Shown: in pieces, positions 1-9,343 of the stretch | Layout: each line of letters opens with the position of its first letter | Numbering within the stretch: the stretch's first letter is position 1 | Assembly: GCA_025506515.1 (NCBI GenBank) | Contig: CM046444.1 | Span: 70,848,192-70,912,191, forward strand | Direction: 5' to 3' | Source: Flaveria trinervia | Taxonomy: Eukaryota; Streptophyta; Magnoliopsida; Asterales; Asteraceae | Length of the DNA stretch: 64,000 nt | Notes under the pieces: model-generated | Told to the model about the DNA's origin: nothing | Database searches by the model: none | Seen by the model: the letters and a program-made list of their open reading frames with translations, nothing else | Program-made: the position numbers and the translations under genes

Positions 1-285
1 CATCAACCTCTGATTTACTAAGACTCTATTCTACACATAGCAAGCTATGTTAACAGCTTCAGCCCAAAAGGTCAGTGGCAAACCAGAGTCAGCCAACATA
101 GACCTTGCAGCTTCAATTAGGGTCCTGTTCTTTCTTTCCACTACTTCATTTTGTTCTGGAGTCCTTGGGATGCTAAACTGCCTTTTGATTCCCTTTGAAA
201 GATAAAAAGCATCAAGTGTATGGTTTCTGAATTCAGTTCCATTGTCACTCCTTATACACTTGACTGATAGGGAATACTGCTTCTC
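1..285 (-). pseudogene. Ty1/copia integrase core fragment
   Basis: This is the middle of a copia integrase read on the minus strand. The second catalytic aspartate is visible in RSDNGTEF, and the glutamate in VVERKNRTLIEAARSML, in the order of a DDE integrase. It is very close to the integrase of element F at 62850-63120, so it is another copy of that family. The frame ends at a stop after ACYV, where F reads on into QNRVLV (a CAG to TAG change). Homology to F stops abruptly at about 285 (after the CTGCTTCTCAA shared by both), where sequence of element A begins. The rest of this element lies left of the window or has been lost. Confidence 0.9.
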
Positions 286-430
286 AACATTTGTACGACT
301 GAGAACCCCATTCGGACTATTCAACCGCATTAGTTCATTCGGCCGACTCACTCATCCGCATTTGTTCAGTCGCACGATTGAACCATTCGCATAGTTCAAC
401 CGCCCGAATAAGTTCAATTGCATACCTTCA
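286..430 (+). repeat. Fragment of palindromic-word array at the broken 5' end of element A
   Basis: About ten degenerate copies of words such as TTCAGTCGCACGATTGAAC and CCATTCGCATAG occur here, matching arrays in the LTR and internal promoter of elements A and B. It is probably leader or LTR material left after loss of the 5' LTR. Confidence 0.7.
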
Positions 431-473
431 TTCACATACATCAGCAGTTTGTTTAATAGTAAAGTTAAGTGAA

Positions 474-2354
474 ATGGAGAACCAGTTTTTAGCATACACA
501 ACAAGTAGAGATACTCGTATTCAGAATCTACTACTGTTGGTGAATGAAGTGGGAATTCACAATAAACCCCCAAAGCTTATCATGTTAGACGACTATCCAC
601 AATGGAAGCAACCTTTCGAAATCTACTTAAATGGAGTACATACAAATTTGTGGGAGGCAATAGAGTCGGGGTACAGCATGCCAGTAAGAGCTGACAGAGT
701 CAAACTTACATTAAGTGGCATGTCTGATGCACAAAAGGTAAAACACAATGCTGAGAAGAAAGTCTACGCTTTGCTCACCCAGTCTATTTCGAAAGGTATC
801 TTCCATCAGTACTCGGAGTATACTCAAGCAAAGAAACTATGGGATGCGTTGGAGAAGAGGTATGACAGAAATGCCTCACTCAAGGCCATTAAGGCCAAAG
901 CTTTGAAGAAGGAGTTTGACAACTTCTCTTCAATGGGAAAGGAATGCCTGGATGATGTGATCGACAGATTCTACCACTTGATGAGTGATATGCACACTCA
1001 TGGAGTAACTACGTTGATGGAGGATAAGGTATCCAACTTTGCTAATGGACTACCGGAGAAATGGGATTCCTTCATTTCAAATCTCAGATATAATGGGATG
1101 CTCTCGAAGTTAGATATAAATGACTTCATTCTGAAACTGAGAGAAGAGGAGCTTAGGATGAAGTACAGAGCTCAAAAGGCCAACTACGATCAGAATCATG
1201 CACTCTACAATACGACTCCTCAGGCCAAGACATCTGGAGCACCACTGTTGACTGCCTTCGTCTCAAGCGCAGCAATTCCAGCACAACCTTCTACTTCAGG
1301 GTCCGAAACGTCAGGGTTGTCTGGCACCCAGTATATGATACCTGAAGCTAATGCAGCAAAATTGAAAATCGATAACTTCGGTAATGTGATTGTTGAGGTG
1401 GCCAAATAACACATGGACCTCTTAGCTGTTGTAGTCCACTCCTATGATGGACTAGTTGCTGGAAAGATAGGAAATTATCACCTGGCAGATGAGGATTATG
1501 AATAGGTGGACGAAATGGAGTTGGAACAAATGGACATAATGTGGGCTTTGGCAAGTTCTGTCCGACGAGCTAAAAAGTTTGTCAAAAAGACCTGACAAAA
1601 CTTGGTTGCTACCAAAGACACAACCTTTGGCTTCGACAAGACAAAGGTAATTTGTTTCAACTATGGTGAGAAGGGTCACTTCAAGCGGGAGTGTGTGAAG
1701 CCAAAGAAGACTGGTAATGGCAATCCCTTCTCGTCCTTTAATTGTCAAGACAAAGTCACATCTAGCAGTTCTACTTCATCAAGCAAGGACCCCAAAGCCT
1801 TGAGTGCTAATATGGATGAAGGAGAGGACTGGAGCTTTCGATTCGTCTCACCGGGAGAGTCCAACATAGCTAGTGTGGAGGACATTGATGACGATTCCGC
1901 AAGTGAAGGAGATATAGCAGTAGAGATCGCGATGTCAAATTCTAAAGATACTGCACATGTGGTCAACCACTTGCCTCAAGAAGAAAAATTTGCATCAACG
2001 TCAGAATCACCAGAACCAAAGACAACAGATTCTGCACTCATGGTTGATTCTTCTTCAACATCTCAGGTAAGTACTACTGACCGGTTGTTTAATAATCATG
2101 CTTGTTTAGATTGCAATAAATTTATAGAAAGTGTTGATTTGAAATTTGCTAGGTTATTAGATCATAATGATAGCCTAGTAAAGGATCTGGAACTGTGCAC
2201 TGAGGCTAATAGAGTATTAAAACAAAACAAGCACAGTTATATGGAAAAGATATACCTATTAAATAAACAACTTAGGGAAATAGAGGTAGTTTCCTTTAAC
2301 CAAGAAAATGACATTAGGTACTATCTGAAGTCCCTAGATGACACTAAGAAGTAG
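474..2354 (+). pseudogene. gag: Element A gag, N-terminal and first zinc knuckle part
   Basis: This is the nucleocapsid-forming Gag of element A. I chose the ATG at 474 (MENQFLAYTTSRD...). One reading frame continues to 2354 but is cut by in-frame stops at 1407-1409, 1503-1505 and 1593-1595. The first 310 residues resemble the copia Gag domain, with the WDALEKRYD and LDDVIDRFYHLMSDM pattern. The zinc knuckle at 1653-1694 reads CFNYGEKGHFKREC, so its second cysteine has become tyrosine and zinc binding would fail. An acidic, serine-rich tail and a coiled-coil-like segment (SLVKDLELCTEANRVLKQNK) follow. A frameshift between 2352 and 2438 separates it from the C-terminal part. Confidence 0.88.
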
Positions 2355-2437
2355 AAAGCAATTTAGAAGTAGAAGTCAACTACTTAAAACAAAAACTACA
2401 TAGTTGGACAAGCTCATCACACATTATCCAACACTTA

Positions 2438-3298
2438 GTGAGAGAGAGAAACAATGGGGAGGGATTGGGATACAAAGTGGTTCCACCACCACCTGAGACA
2501 TTGATGAACACCAAAAGTAAACCAATTAACAATAACCCCATCAAGGATCATGTGGTGTCAACTCGTCTTGTTAGTGATCCAAATTCCGTAAGTAAATCCA
2601 ATGAATCTGACGCTAAACAAAAGGAGGCCAATTCGAAGGCAAAAGGAATGGTGCCTTGTGTTAACCTAGAAATTGAGTTTGAAAAGGTTAATTTAAAGTC
2701 AGGTTCAAACAAAGTAAAATCTGAACCCAGAAGGACTATAAAACCTAAACAATCACGTGCGTCATGTCAAAGTCAAGGTAAACAAGAAACACAAGATGTA
2801 AAACCAGGTAAAGCAATTATGTTTCTAAAACCAAATCATACATCTAATAAAGAAGTGTCTCAATCTAAACATAATAACGTTGACCATGTGACATCTACAT
2901 CTCCACCAAAACATATAAATCGTAGAGTTGAAAGCGGATCTTGCTACAATTGTGGAGAGTATGGTCACATTGCTAATTATCCTTATTATCAGACACCGAG
3001 GAGGAAAGTTGAACTTCCTGTATCAACACCTAGCTCTTTTAAGAGGAACTCAGTGACACCTCCTAAAAGAGAGAGTGAACCCAAAGTTCAACCCATCAGC
3101 CAGTCGTTTGTTTATCACAAACAAGCCTTACACAAAGCTGGACTATGGAAAGACAAATCCGACTCAGCGTCTGAAAATAAGAACAAACAGAAATCCGAGC
3201 TTCCCTCAACCTCAAATGGTCAATGGGTTGAGTTTATGATGTGTGATGCCTCGGGGAAACCCAAGCCAACAAAGGCTTGGGTTCCTAACATAAACTAA
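2438..3298 (+). pseudogene. gag: Element A gag, C-terminal part with second zinc knuckle
   Basis: A lysine/serine-rich, low-complexity region of about 165 residues leads to a second zinc knuckle at 2942-2983, CYNCGEYGHIANYP, whose last cysteine codon is now proline/tyrosine sequence. The segment ends with WVEFMMCDASGKPKPTKAWVPNIN, the usual Gag/Pol linker before the protease in copia elements. It is in a different frame from the upstream gag, so one indel lies near 2352-2438. Element C has the same two-knuckle layout with both knuckles intact, which supports reading this as Gag. Confidence 0.82.
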
Positions 3299-3300
3299 TG

Positions 3301-3816
3301 TGTTCATTGAATGTGCAGGGTGTTCGCTATATTGCTGAGACTAACACGTGGATTGTAGATAGCGGAGCATCCAAGCACATGACAGGGAATAGAGCTCTCT
3401 TATCAAACGTGAGATAAATCAAAGGAGGGCATGTTTCATTTGCTAGAAACAAAGGCGGGTACATCACAGCCCAAGGGGAAGTGGGAAATGAGAAAGTTAA
3501 GTTTGATAAGGTAAACTATATCCAACAATTACAAAATAACTTACTTTCAGTTTCTCCAATATGTGATAATGGCTTCAAAGTAGTCTTTGACAACAAGAAG
3601 TGCTACGTTCTGAAGAAGGACTACGTGATACCAGAGGACCAAGTCCTAATGTCAGCTTCAAGATATAATGATCTTTACGTTTTGGATCTCTCAAAGGCCT
3701 CCACAAAGGATCGTGAAGTCCAATGCTTCTTGTCCAAAGCTACTGAGAAGGACTCTATCTCCTGGCATAGGAGAATGGGACATGGAAATCCGAGGAAAAT
3801 GAATCACTTGATCTAG
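3301..3816 (+). pseudogene. pol: Element A protease and GAG-pre-integrase region
   Basis: The aspartic protease active site is WIVDSGASKHMTGN, with the catalytic DSG at 3358-3366. An in-frame TAA at 3415-3417 breaks it about 20 residues later. After that stop the frame covers the rest of the protease and the zinc-binding GAG-pre-integrase segment (SWHRRMGHGNPRKMNHL) and ends at TAG 3814-3816. In an active copy this enzyme would cut the Gag-Pol polyprotein. The next segment continues in the same frame after the stop. Confidence 0.88.
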
Positions 3817-3825
3817 AATGATCTT

Positions 3826-5037
3826 GTGAGAGGAGTAAATGTCAAAAACTTCCAACTCCCGGATTTCTGTGTTGTATCCAAAAAGGGCAAACAGACGAAG
3901 AAGTCTCATAAGGAAAATAAAGTCCATTCTATAGAACTTCCTCTTAAGTCCTTCACATGGATCTGTTTGGTCCAGTCAGTACAAGAAGCATCGCAGGCGA
4001 CTTGTATTGCTATGTAGTTACTGATGACTACTCAAGATTCTCTTGGGTAATGTTCTGAAATCCAAATCAGAAACATTTTAATCCTTCAAAGAATTAGTAA
4101 CTACACCGGAATCCCTATACAAGCTGAAGATACGACAAGTGCGCTCAGACAATGGAACCGAGTTCAAGAACCAGTGGATGGAGGCCTACTGCAAGGAAAA
4201 GGGAATTGTGCATCAATTTACCTCTGCCTACACTCCTCAGATGAACGGGGTTGCTAAACGGAAGAATCGTAGTTTGATAGAGACAACACGGACTATGCTG
4301 GCAGACTCAAAACTGCCTATTCAATTGTGGAATGAAGCAGTGGCAAATGCATGTTATACACTTAATCAAGTTCTGGTAGTTAAACGCCATGGAAAAACGT
4401 GCTACGAGTTATTACAACGACATAAACCTAACTTAGAGTATCTCGAGCCATTTGGCGCTCTGTGCACCCTCTTGAAGAAGACTCAGGAGGGAAAATTCAG
4501 TGTGATGGTTGATGAAGGGATCTTTCTAGGATACAACATACCAAACAAGAGAGTTTACAACAACTAAATAGGTCAAGTAGAGGTCTGGTGTAATGTAGAT
4601 GTTCAGAGATACATCACACCACCTGCTGGAAAAGGGCCTGCCTACTACTTTGATTATGATGGATTCTTTAAGTCCTTCAACATACCTCTCTCTGCTTCAG
4701 AAGACGAGTTGGCAAACAAGATGATGTATGATGTCTTGAACACACCGTCTCAAGATTCAACACCATCTCGTTCACAAAGTCAATCATCTACCAACTCAGG
4801 GGGGCACTTGATGTGAGTGACTCCTCCTCTGATAAAGAAAATGTGGAAAATGATCAGAACTACGAGGATGTACAGGTTCCGCCTACCACAAGTCCACAAG
4901 CATTTGATAGTGGTGCTTTTGAGCTTTTAGAACCTCAAACTCCAATTGCCTAAGATCCAGAACCAAATGTTCACAATCTTGATTCTGAGGTAGTTGTTCC
5001 AACAACTCCCGGCTCACGTCTAAATGTCTATGATCCT
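3826..5037 (+). pseudogene. pol: Element A integrase and integrase-RT linker
   Basis: This integrase would insert the cDNA into the genome. The zinc-finger end is at 3826-3900. The first catalytic aspartate is in VTDDYSRFSWV near 4020-4050, after a stop at 4015-4017. The rest is in another frame: RSDNGTEFKNQW near 4140 carries the second aspartate and NGVAKRKNRSLIETTRTML the end of the core. In that last motif the usual catalytic glutamate (VAERKNR) reads lysine, so the triad is also damaged. From 4568 to 5037 there are further stops in the variable C-terminal linker, with recognisable pieces such as YYFDYDGFFKSFN. Confidence 0.85.
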
Positions 5038-6225
5038 TTGGATAATGTTATAGGAGATGTGAGTTCAGGGGTTCAGACTAGAAATCAGTTGTACTCAGTT
5101 GATTATGCCTCTGTGATGGAAAAGGGATACCTTCACGACGGTGCCTACCGCTGCTTTATGTCTCAGTTTGAGCCAAAGTATGTTAGTGAAGCATTGAATG
5201 ATGAGGCTTGGGTGAGTGCCATGCAAGAGGAACATCTTCAGTTTAAGAAGTTGGTGTATGGACTCTAGTGGATAGACCTAAAGCTGCTAAGGTCATTGGC
5301 ACCAAATGGGTCTTGAAATGCAAGAAAGATGATCAAGGAGTGATCATCAAAACAAGGTTCGGCTTGTTGTTTAGGGTTTTCGACAAGTTGAGGTTATTGA
5401 TGACAATGAAGTGTTTGCACCCATGGCAAGGATGGAAGCAATCTACATCTTCCTTTCCTATGCATCTTATATGAAAATCAAAGTTTATCAACTAGATGTG
5501 AAGAGTGCATTCCTTCATGGTGAGATTCGAGAGACAGTGTATGTCAGTCAACCTGAGGGATTTGAGAATCCATATCATCAGGACAGAGTTTACAAACTCG
5601 ACAAGGCACTATACGGACTTCATCAAGTTCCGAGGGCCTGGTATGAGAAACACTCGACTCATCTTGTGAAACATGATTTTCGGAGGGGAGTCATTGATTG
5701 TACATCATTTATCAAAGAAAAAGATGGAGATTTCCTGCTGGTACAAATCTATGTCGATGACATAATCTTTGGTTCGAAGAACGAAGAATTATGTAAAGAG
5801 TTTGAAGCAGTAATGAAGGCAGAGTTTGAGATGAGGGTGATGGGAGAGATGAAGTTCTTTCTTGGGTTACAAGTGTATGAGACACCAAATGGGATTTTCT
5901 TACATCAGACCAAGTATGTAGGTGATATTCTCAGTTGGCTTGACATGGAGAATGCTTCTACAGCTGGAACGCCACTTGCTACAAATCATGATGTAGCACC
6001 CGACGAAAATGGGGATCTGGTAGATGCCACTATGTACCGAGGGATGATTGGATCTCTCATGTATCTCACTTCCCCACGACCTCATATCATGTATGCTACA
6101 TGCTCACGATATCAGGCAAAGCCTAAGGTGAACCATCTTATTAGGGTCAAAATGATTTTTTGTTATTTGAAGGGCACACCCACACTTGGATTGTGGTATC
6201 CTCATGATGATGACTTTGAGCTTAC
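5038..6225 (+). pseudogene. pol: Element A reverse transcriptase
   Basis: This is a copia-type RNA-dependent DNA polymerase. Recognisable motifs are KVIGTKWVLKCKKDDQG, the MKIKVYQLDVKSAFLHGEI block, LDKALYGLHQVPRAWYEK, and the catalytic YVDDIIFGS at about 5752-5778. The domain lies in three frames, with breaks near 5265 and 5400-5470. The C-terminal FFLGLQVYETPNGIFLHQTKYVGDIL part is in one frame. Element B has the same domain split by the gypsy insertion. Confidence 0.92.
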
Positions 6226-6714
6226 AGCATATAGCGACTCGGATTACGGCGGCTGCAAGATGAACTAAAAGTCTACATCAGCAGGGTGTCAGTTCATTGG
6301 GAGAAGATTAGTAACATGGCAGTGTAAGAAGCTGACCTCAGTTCCATTGTCAACTTATGGAGCCGAATACATTGCTGCTGCAAGCTGCTGTTCTCAAATC
6401 ATATGGATTCAACAGAAAATGCGGGATTACAGTTTGATTTCTCTTCTACTCGTATCTTTGTTGATAAATCTGTTGTAATTGCAGTCACTAAAAACCTGGT
6501 CCAACATCCTAAGACCAAACTCAGAGGAATTAAATATCATTTTATACGTGATTGCTTTGAAAAGAACTTAATCGATATGGTAAAAATAAATACATATTTT
6601 CAACGCACTGACCCCTATACAAAGGCATTTGACAAACCATGTTTTTTATATTTGTTAGAGGTCAACAGAGTTAAAAAGAAAAGTGAGGTCATTCTTGAAG
6701 ATGGCCATGTATAG
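6226..6714 (+). pseudogene. pol: Element A RNase H
   Basis: This copia RNase H would degrade RNA in RNA:DNA hybrids. AYSDSDYGGCK carries the first acidic residue and AEYIAAASCC the glutamate. The following D-N-S-A position reads VDKSV, and KTKLRGIKYHFIRDCF closes the domain. A stop falls right after GGCKMN (near 6266), and the frame shifts again near 6400. The last open segment ends at 6712-6714, which I take as the end of pol. Confidence 0.88.
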
Positions 6715-8118
6715 TCCCATGCGTCGTGTCTGGTTCCTTTTATTTTTCATTTTTTTATTATTATTTTATTTTATTTGTAATTTTAAGTAGTTTAATTACA
6801 ATTGGTTTCTTTCCTTGCCTATTAAAATCCTAAAACGCTAATCCATGACGGTTTTAAAATTTTAGGGGGAGAATAGGTTTAGGCAGTAATAAAAAAACGA
6901 GGGAGAATAAGAGGTAAGCTGATAATAATAATATCGTATGTGTGATACGGATTCAATCTTTGGAATATGATAGTACACAGGAACAAATCATTTGGGACTT
7001 TAAAAATCAAAATTGAAAAAGATGAAAAGCTCAAGTATAAGTCTGTGTAGTCTGAGCAATATAAAAGGAAATATGATAGATAAGCTAGCTACTACTAAGG
7101 TAACACAAAAAAAGTAGACCTAGAGGTTGCTAGACCACAGATGATATGTTGGTAGATTCAACACAATAGAGGACTAGACCTTTTTGGTGATCTCAAGATT
7201 AAACTAAAATGTTTGACTAGCTGTGGGTAATACCTTATCCCTGGTTAACACAATCAACAAGATTCCAATAAGGGGTGACAAGCAAAATAAATGCCACAAA
7301 TATATGCGTAAGACCAAAGCATGAGCATAAGCACATAAAAATGCAAATGCAATCAAACTGATAACCAATGTTGTCGGTCAGATCTGTGCAAAAAGACTGA
7401 AATTGCTCAAACAAGAAGATAGGTTATGTGCCTTTCTGTTGTGCGGTGGCACTGACCTGAGGATAAGCATAACCTATATATTCTAGAATTCATCATTGTT
7501 TTCCGCCTCTCTGCTATGTGGTGGCACTGACCTGAGGCTTGGCTTCTCTTGGAAAGTTCTATGAATAGTTTCTTCTTGAATACTATCTTGAGACCGCTCA
7601 AAAATCTCCTGAGGAATGTTAATTACCATATAAGTGTGGGAACCACAAATGCTTGTTGAAATGAACAAACCTAAACCATCACCAATCTGTGGTGAACGTC
7701 CGTGTATGGATTTAAGAGGACAAGTATACTGACAATCATTATGGCTACAATTCTTGAAAGTTCAAATCAGTGTCGAGACCTAAGAGTACTAGTATGGTTT
7801 CCCAAATTGCTAAATGATTCGAGATGAAAAACAAGAATAGAGAATCAAAGTTTTAAATAACGTGTCCTGAACGATTTAAGTATCCTGTATGATTCCAAAT
7901 TGAATTGGTCCATGTATGATTTAAATGATTGAAGCTGCTCTCTCAGAAAAATTATTCCTCAGAACTACTTCTTAGAGTAAACCCTCACAAAAACACAAAC
8001 CATGTATTGGTTTTAAGTTTCAGTGTTATTTCATTTACTTCTATTTATATTTCGTCAATTTTAGAGTGTTTATAACGGACTATGTCATGGAAGTTGATAA
8101 GGAACCTTATCATCCAAA
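6715..8118 (+). other. Non-coding spacer between pol and the third ORF of element A
   Basis: No coding sequence is convincing here, yet the stretch aligns with 26767-28150 of element B over its whole length. It begins with T-rich sequence, then a polypurine-tract-like TTTTAGGGGGAGAATAG at 6860-6876. At 7431-7465 and 7504-7540 a block of about 30 bp containing TGGCACTGACCTGAGG occurs twice, and B has the same duplicated block near 27476-27580. It may hold RNA signals or be an old leader. Short open frames in it have no recognisable domain. Confidence 0.6.
6860..6876 (+). promoter_or_regulatory. Internal polypurine-tract-like site after pol
   Basis: TTTTAGGGGGAGAATAG lies about 150 bp after the pol stop and is repeated in element B at 26886-26902. 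It looks like a copia polypurine tract but has no LTR beside it. It could prime a second plus strand or mark where an ancestral 3' LTR once began. Confidence 0.45.
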
Positions 8119-8252
8119 AGTCACGTCTGAGGTGACCACATGTGCTTTCAAACAAAATGGGTCACGTCTGAGGTGACAATAGTTTTTTAAAAGGATCACG
8201 TCTGAGGTGATCAAGGTTTTTCAAGATAAAATGATCATGTCTGAGATGATCA
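8119..8252 (+). repeat. Four-copy hairpin array, element A
   Basis: Four inverted-repeat units share the loop GTCTGAG. Stems are GTCAC/GTGAC (8120-8136), GTCAC/GTGAC (8161-8177), GATCAC/GTGATC (8194-8212) and TGATCAT/ATGATCA (8232-8252). Where stem bases change, the partner arm changes too. Element B has the matching array with an exact 39-bp period. Confidence 0.85.
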
Positions 8253-8329
8253 AATGTGATAATGTTTATTCATAAGTTAAAAGGGATGTAAACTGTAAAT
8301 TGGTCTTAAAGTCAAAAACCATGAGTATA

Positions 8330-8636
8330 ATTCATTCGCACGACTGGACCTGAGCATGGACCAGTCGTATGATTGAAGGATACGAGTGTGCCAAATCACA
8401 CGATTAACCCACACGTATGAGACATACGTGCGATTGGACCATCCGTACGACTAAATTCAGACGATTGGGCACCTAAAATGTGCGAATCGCATGAATGAAG
8501 GTGACCGAATGACACAGTCGTACGACTGACCTCTAGTTGCACGACTGAAGCTGACCGACTGTGCCAGTCGCACAACTGATCTCTGTCGCACGAACAAATT
8601 GTGCGACCGGGTTCAGTCGCATGACTGAAGGAAACC
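8330..8636 (+). repeat. Palindromic-word array upstream of the internal TATA box, element A
   Basis: Roughly fifteen degenerate copies of a 10-14 bp word occur, best form CAGTCGTACGACTG (a perfect palindrome at 8515-8528), alternating with CATTCGCACGACTG and GACCATCCGTACGACT. The same words fill the LTR of this element upstream of its TATA-like box. Their position just before a TATA box suggests transcription-factor binding sites; the factor is unknown. Confidence 0.75.
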
Positions 8637-8639
8637 TAG

Positions 8640-8647
8640 TATAAATA
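8640..8647 (+). promoter_or_regulatory. TATA box of a putative internal promoter for the third ORF, element A
   Basis: TATAAATA directly follows the palindromic-word array, and element B has it at 28599-28606 in the same place. Downstream both copies keep AGTCGGTCG, which may lie near the transcription start. The ORF start codon is at 9344. Confidence 0.6.
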
Positions 8648-9343
8648 GTGGGGAAGTCGGTCGCAGTCATTCATCACCCCCAAAATTCCCCCTAATTCGC
8701 ACGACACGTCGTTACTCTGCCAAATTTTCGTTTGAGCCTTTTATATCATTTATTCTTGTGTATATAGGATTTTCACTGATTATACAGGTATAATGCACCG
8801 CAATCCACTCGTATTTCATTAAATTTGATTCCAAAATCGACAAATTAGGTCCAAACCAAGAACTGAGACTTGTTTGGCTAAATAACCTAATCAAACTAAG
8901 AAAATGATTGAAATTAATGTTATTAGTGGTAAATAGAATGATTGCGAGTCCAATGAACCAAAACACGACGTCTACTCATAAGAATTGGTCAAAACTTGAA
9001 TTTGAATTGAACAGTAGTCTGTCATGCAAATGGACAGATTGATGAACTTGTCGCACACTGAGTAGTGCGAATGGCTAAACCGCACGACTGAACCATGCGT
9101 AGGAGTTCAGTCGCACGACTGATATACACGAATGAGTTTACATACGTATGAGCCCATTCGCATGTTCATTCGTATGTATGAGGTCATTCGCACGAATAGA
9201 ACTCGGTCGCACTACTAAGTCGCACGACTAGATCTCAGTCGTACAGTCTCATTCGCACGACAGAACAGAAAGAATTTCAAGTCCAAATGATTCAAGATAT
9301 TATTCATCAACGGATACTAACGTTAATATTCATTGTGTAACAG
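8648..9343 (+). other. Leader region of the third ORF, element A
   Basis: This AT-rich sequence between the TATA box and the third ORF has no coding content. TTTTCACTGATTATACAG ending at 8786 looks like a splice acceptor; element B has a stronger one with TACTAAC ending at 28742. A second palindromic-word cluster occupies about 9045-9265. GTAACAG immediately precedes the ATG at 9344 and could also be an acceptor. A spliced leader is possible but not proven. Confidence 0.5.
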
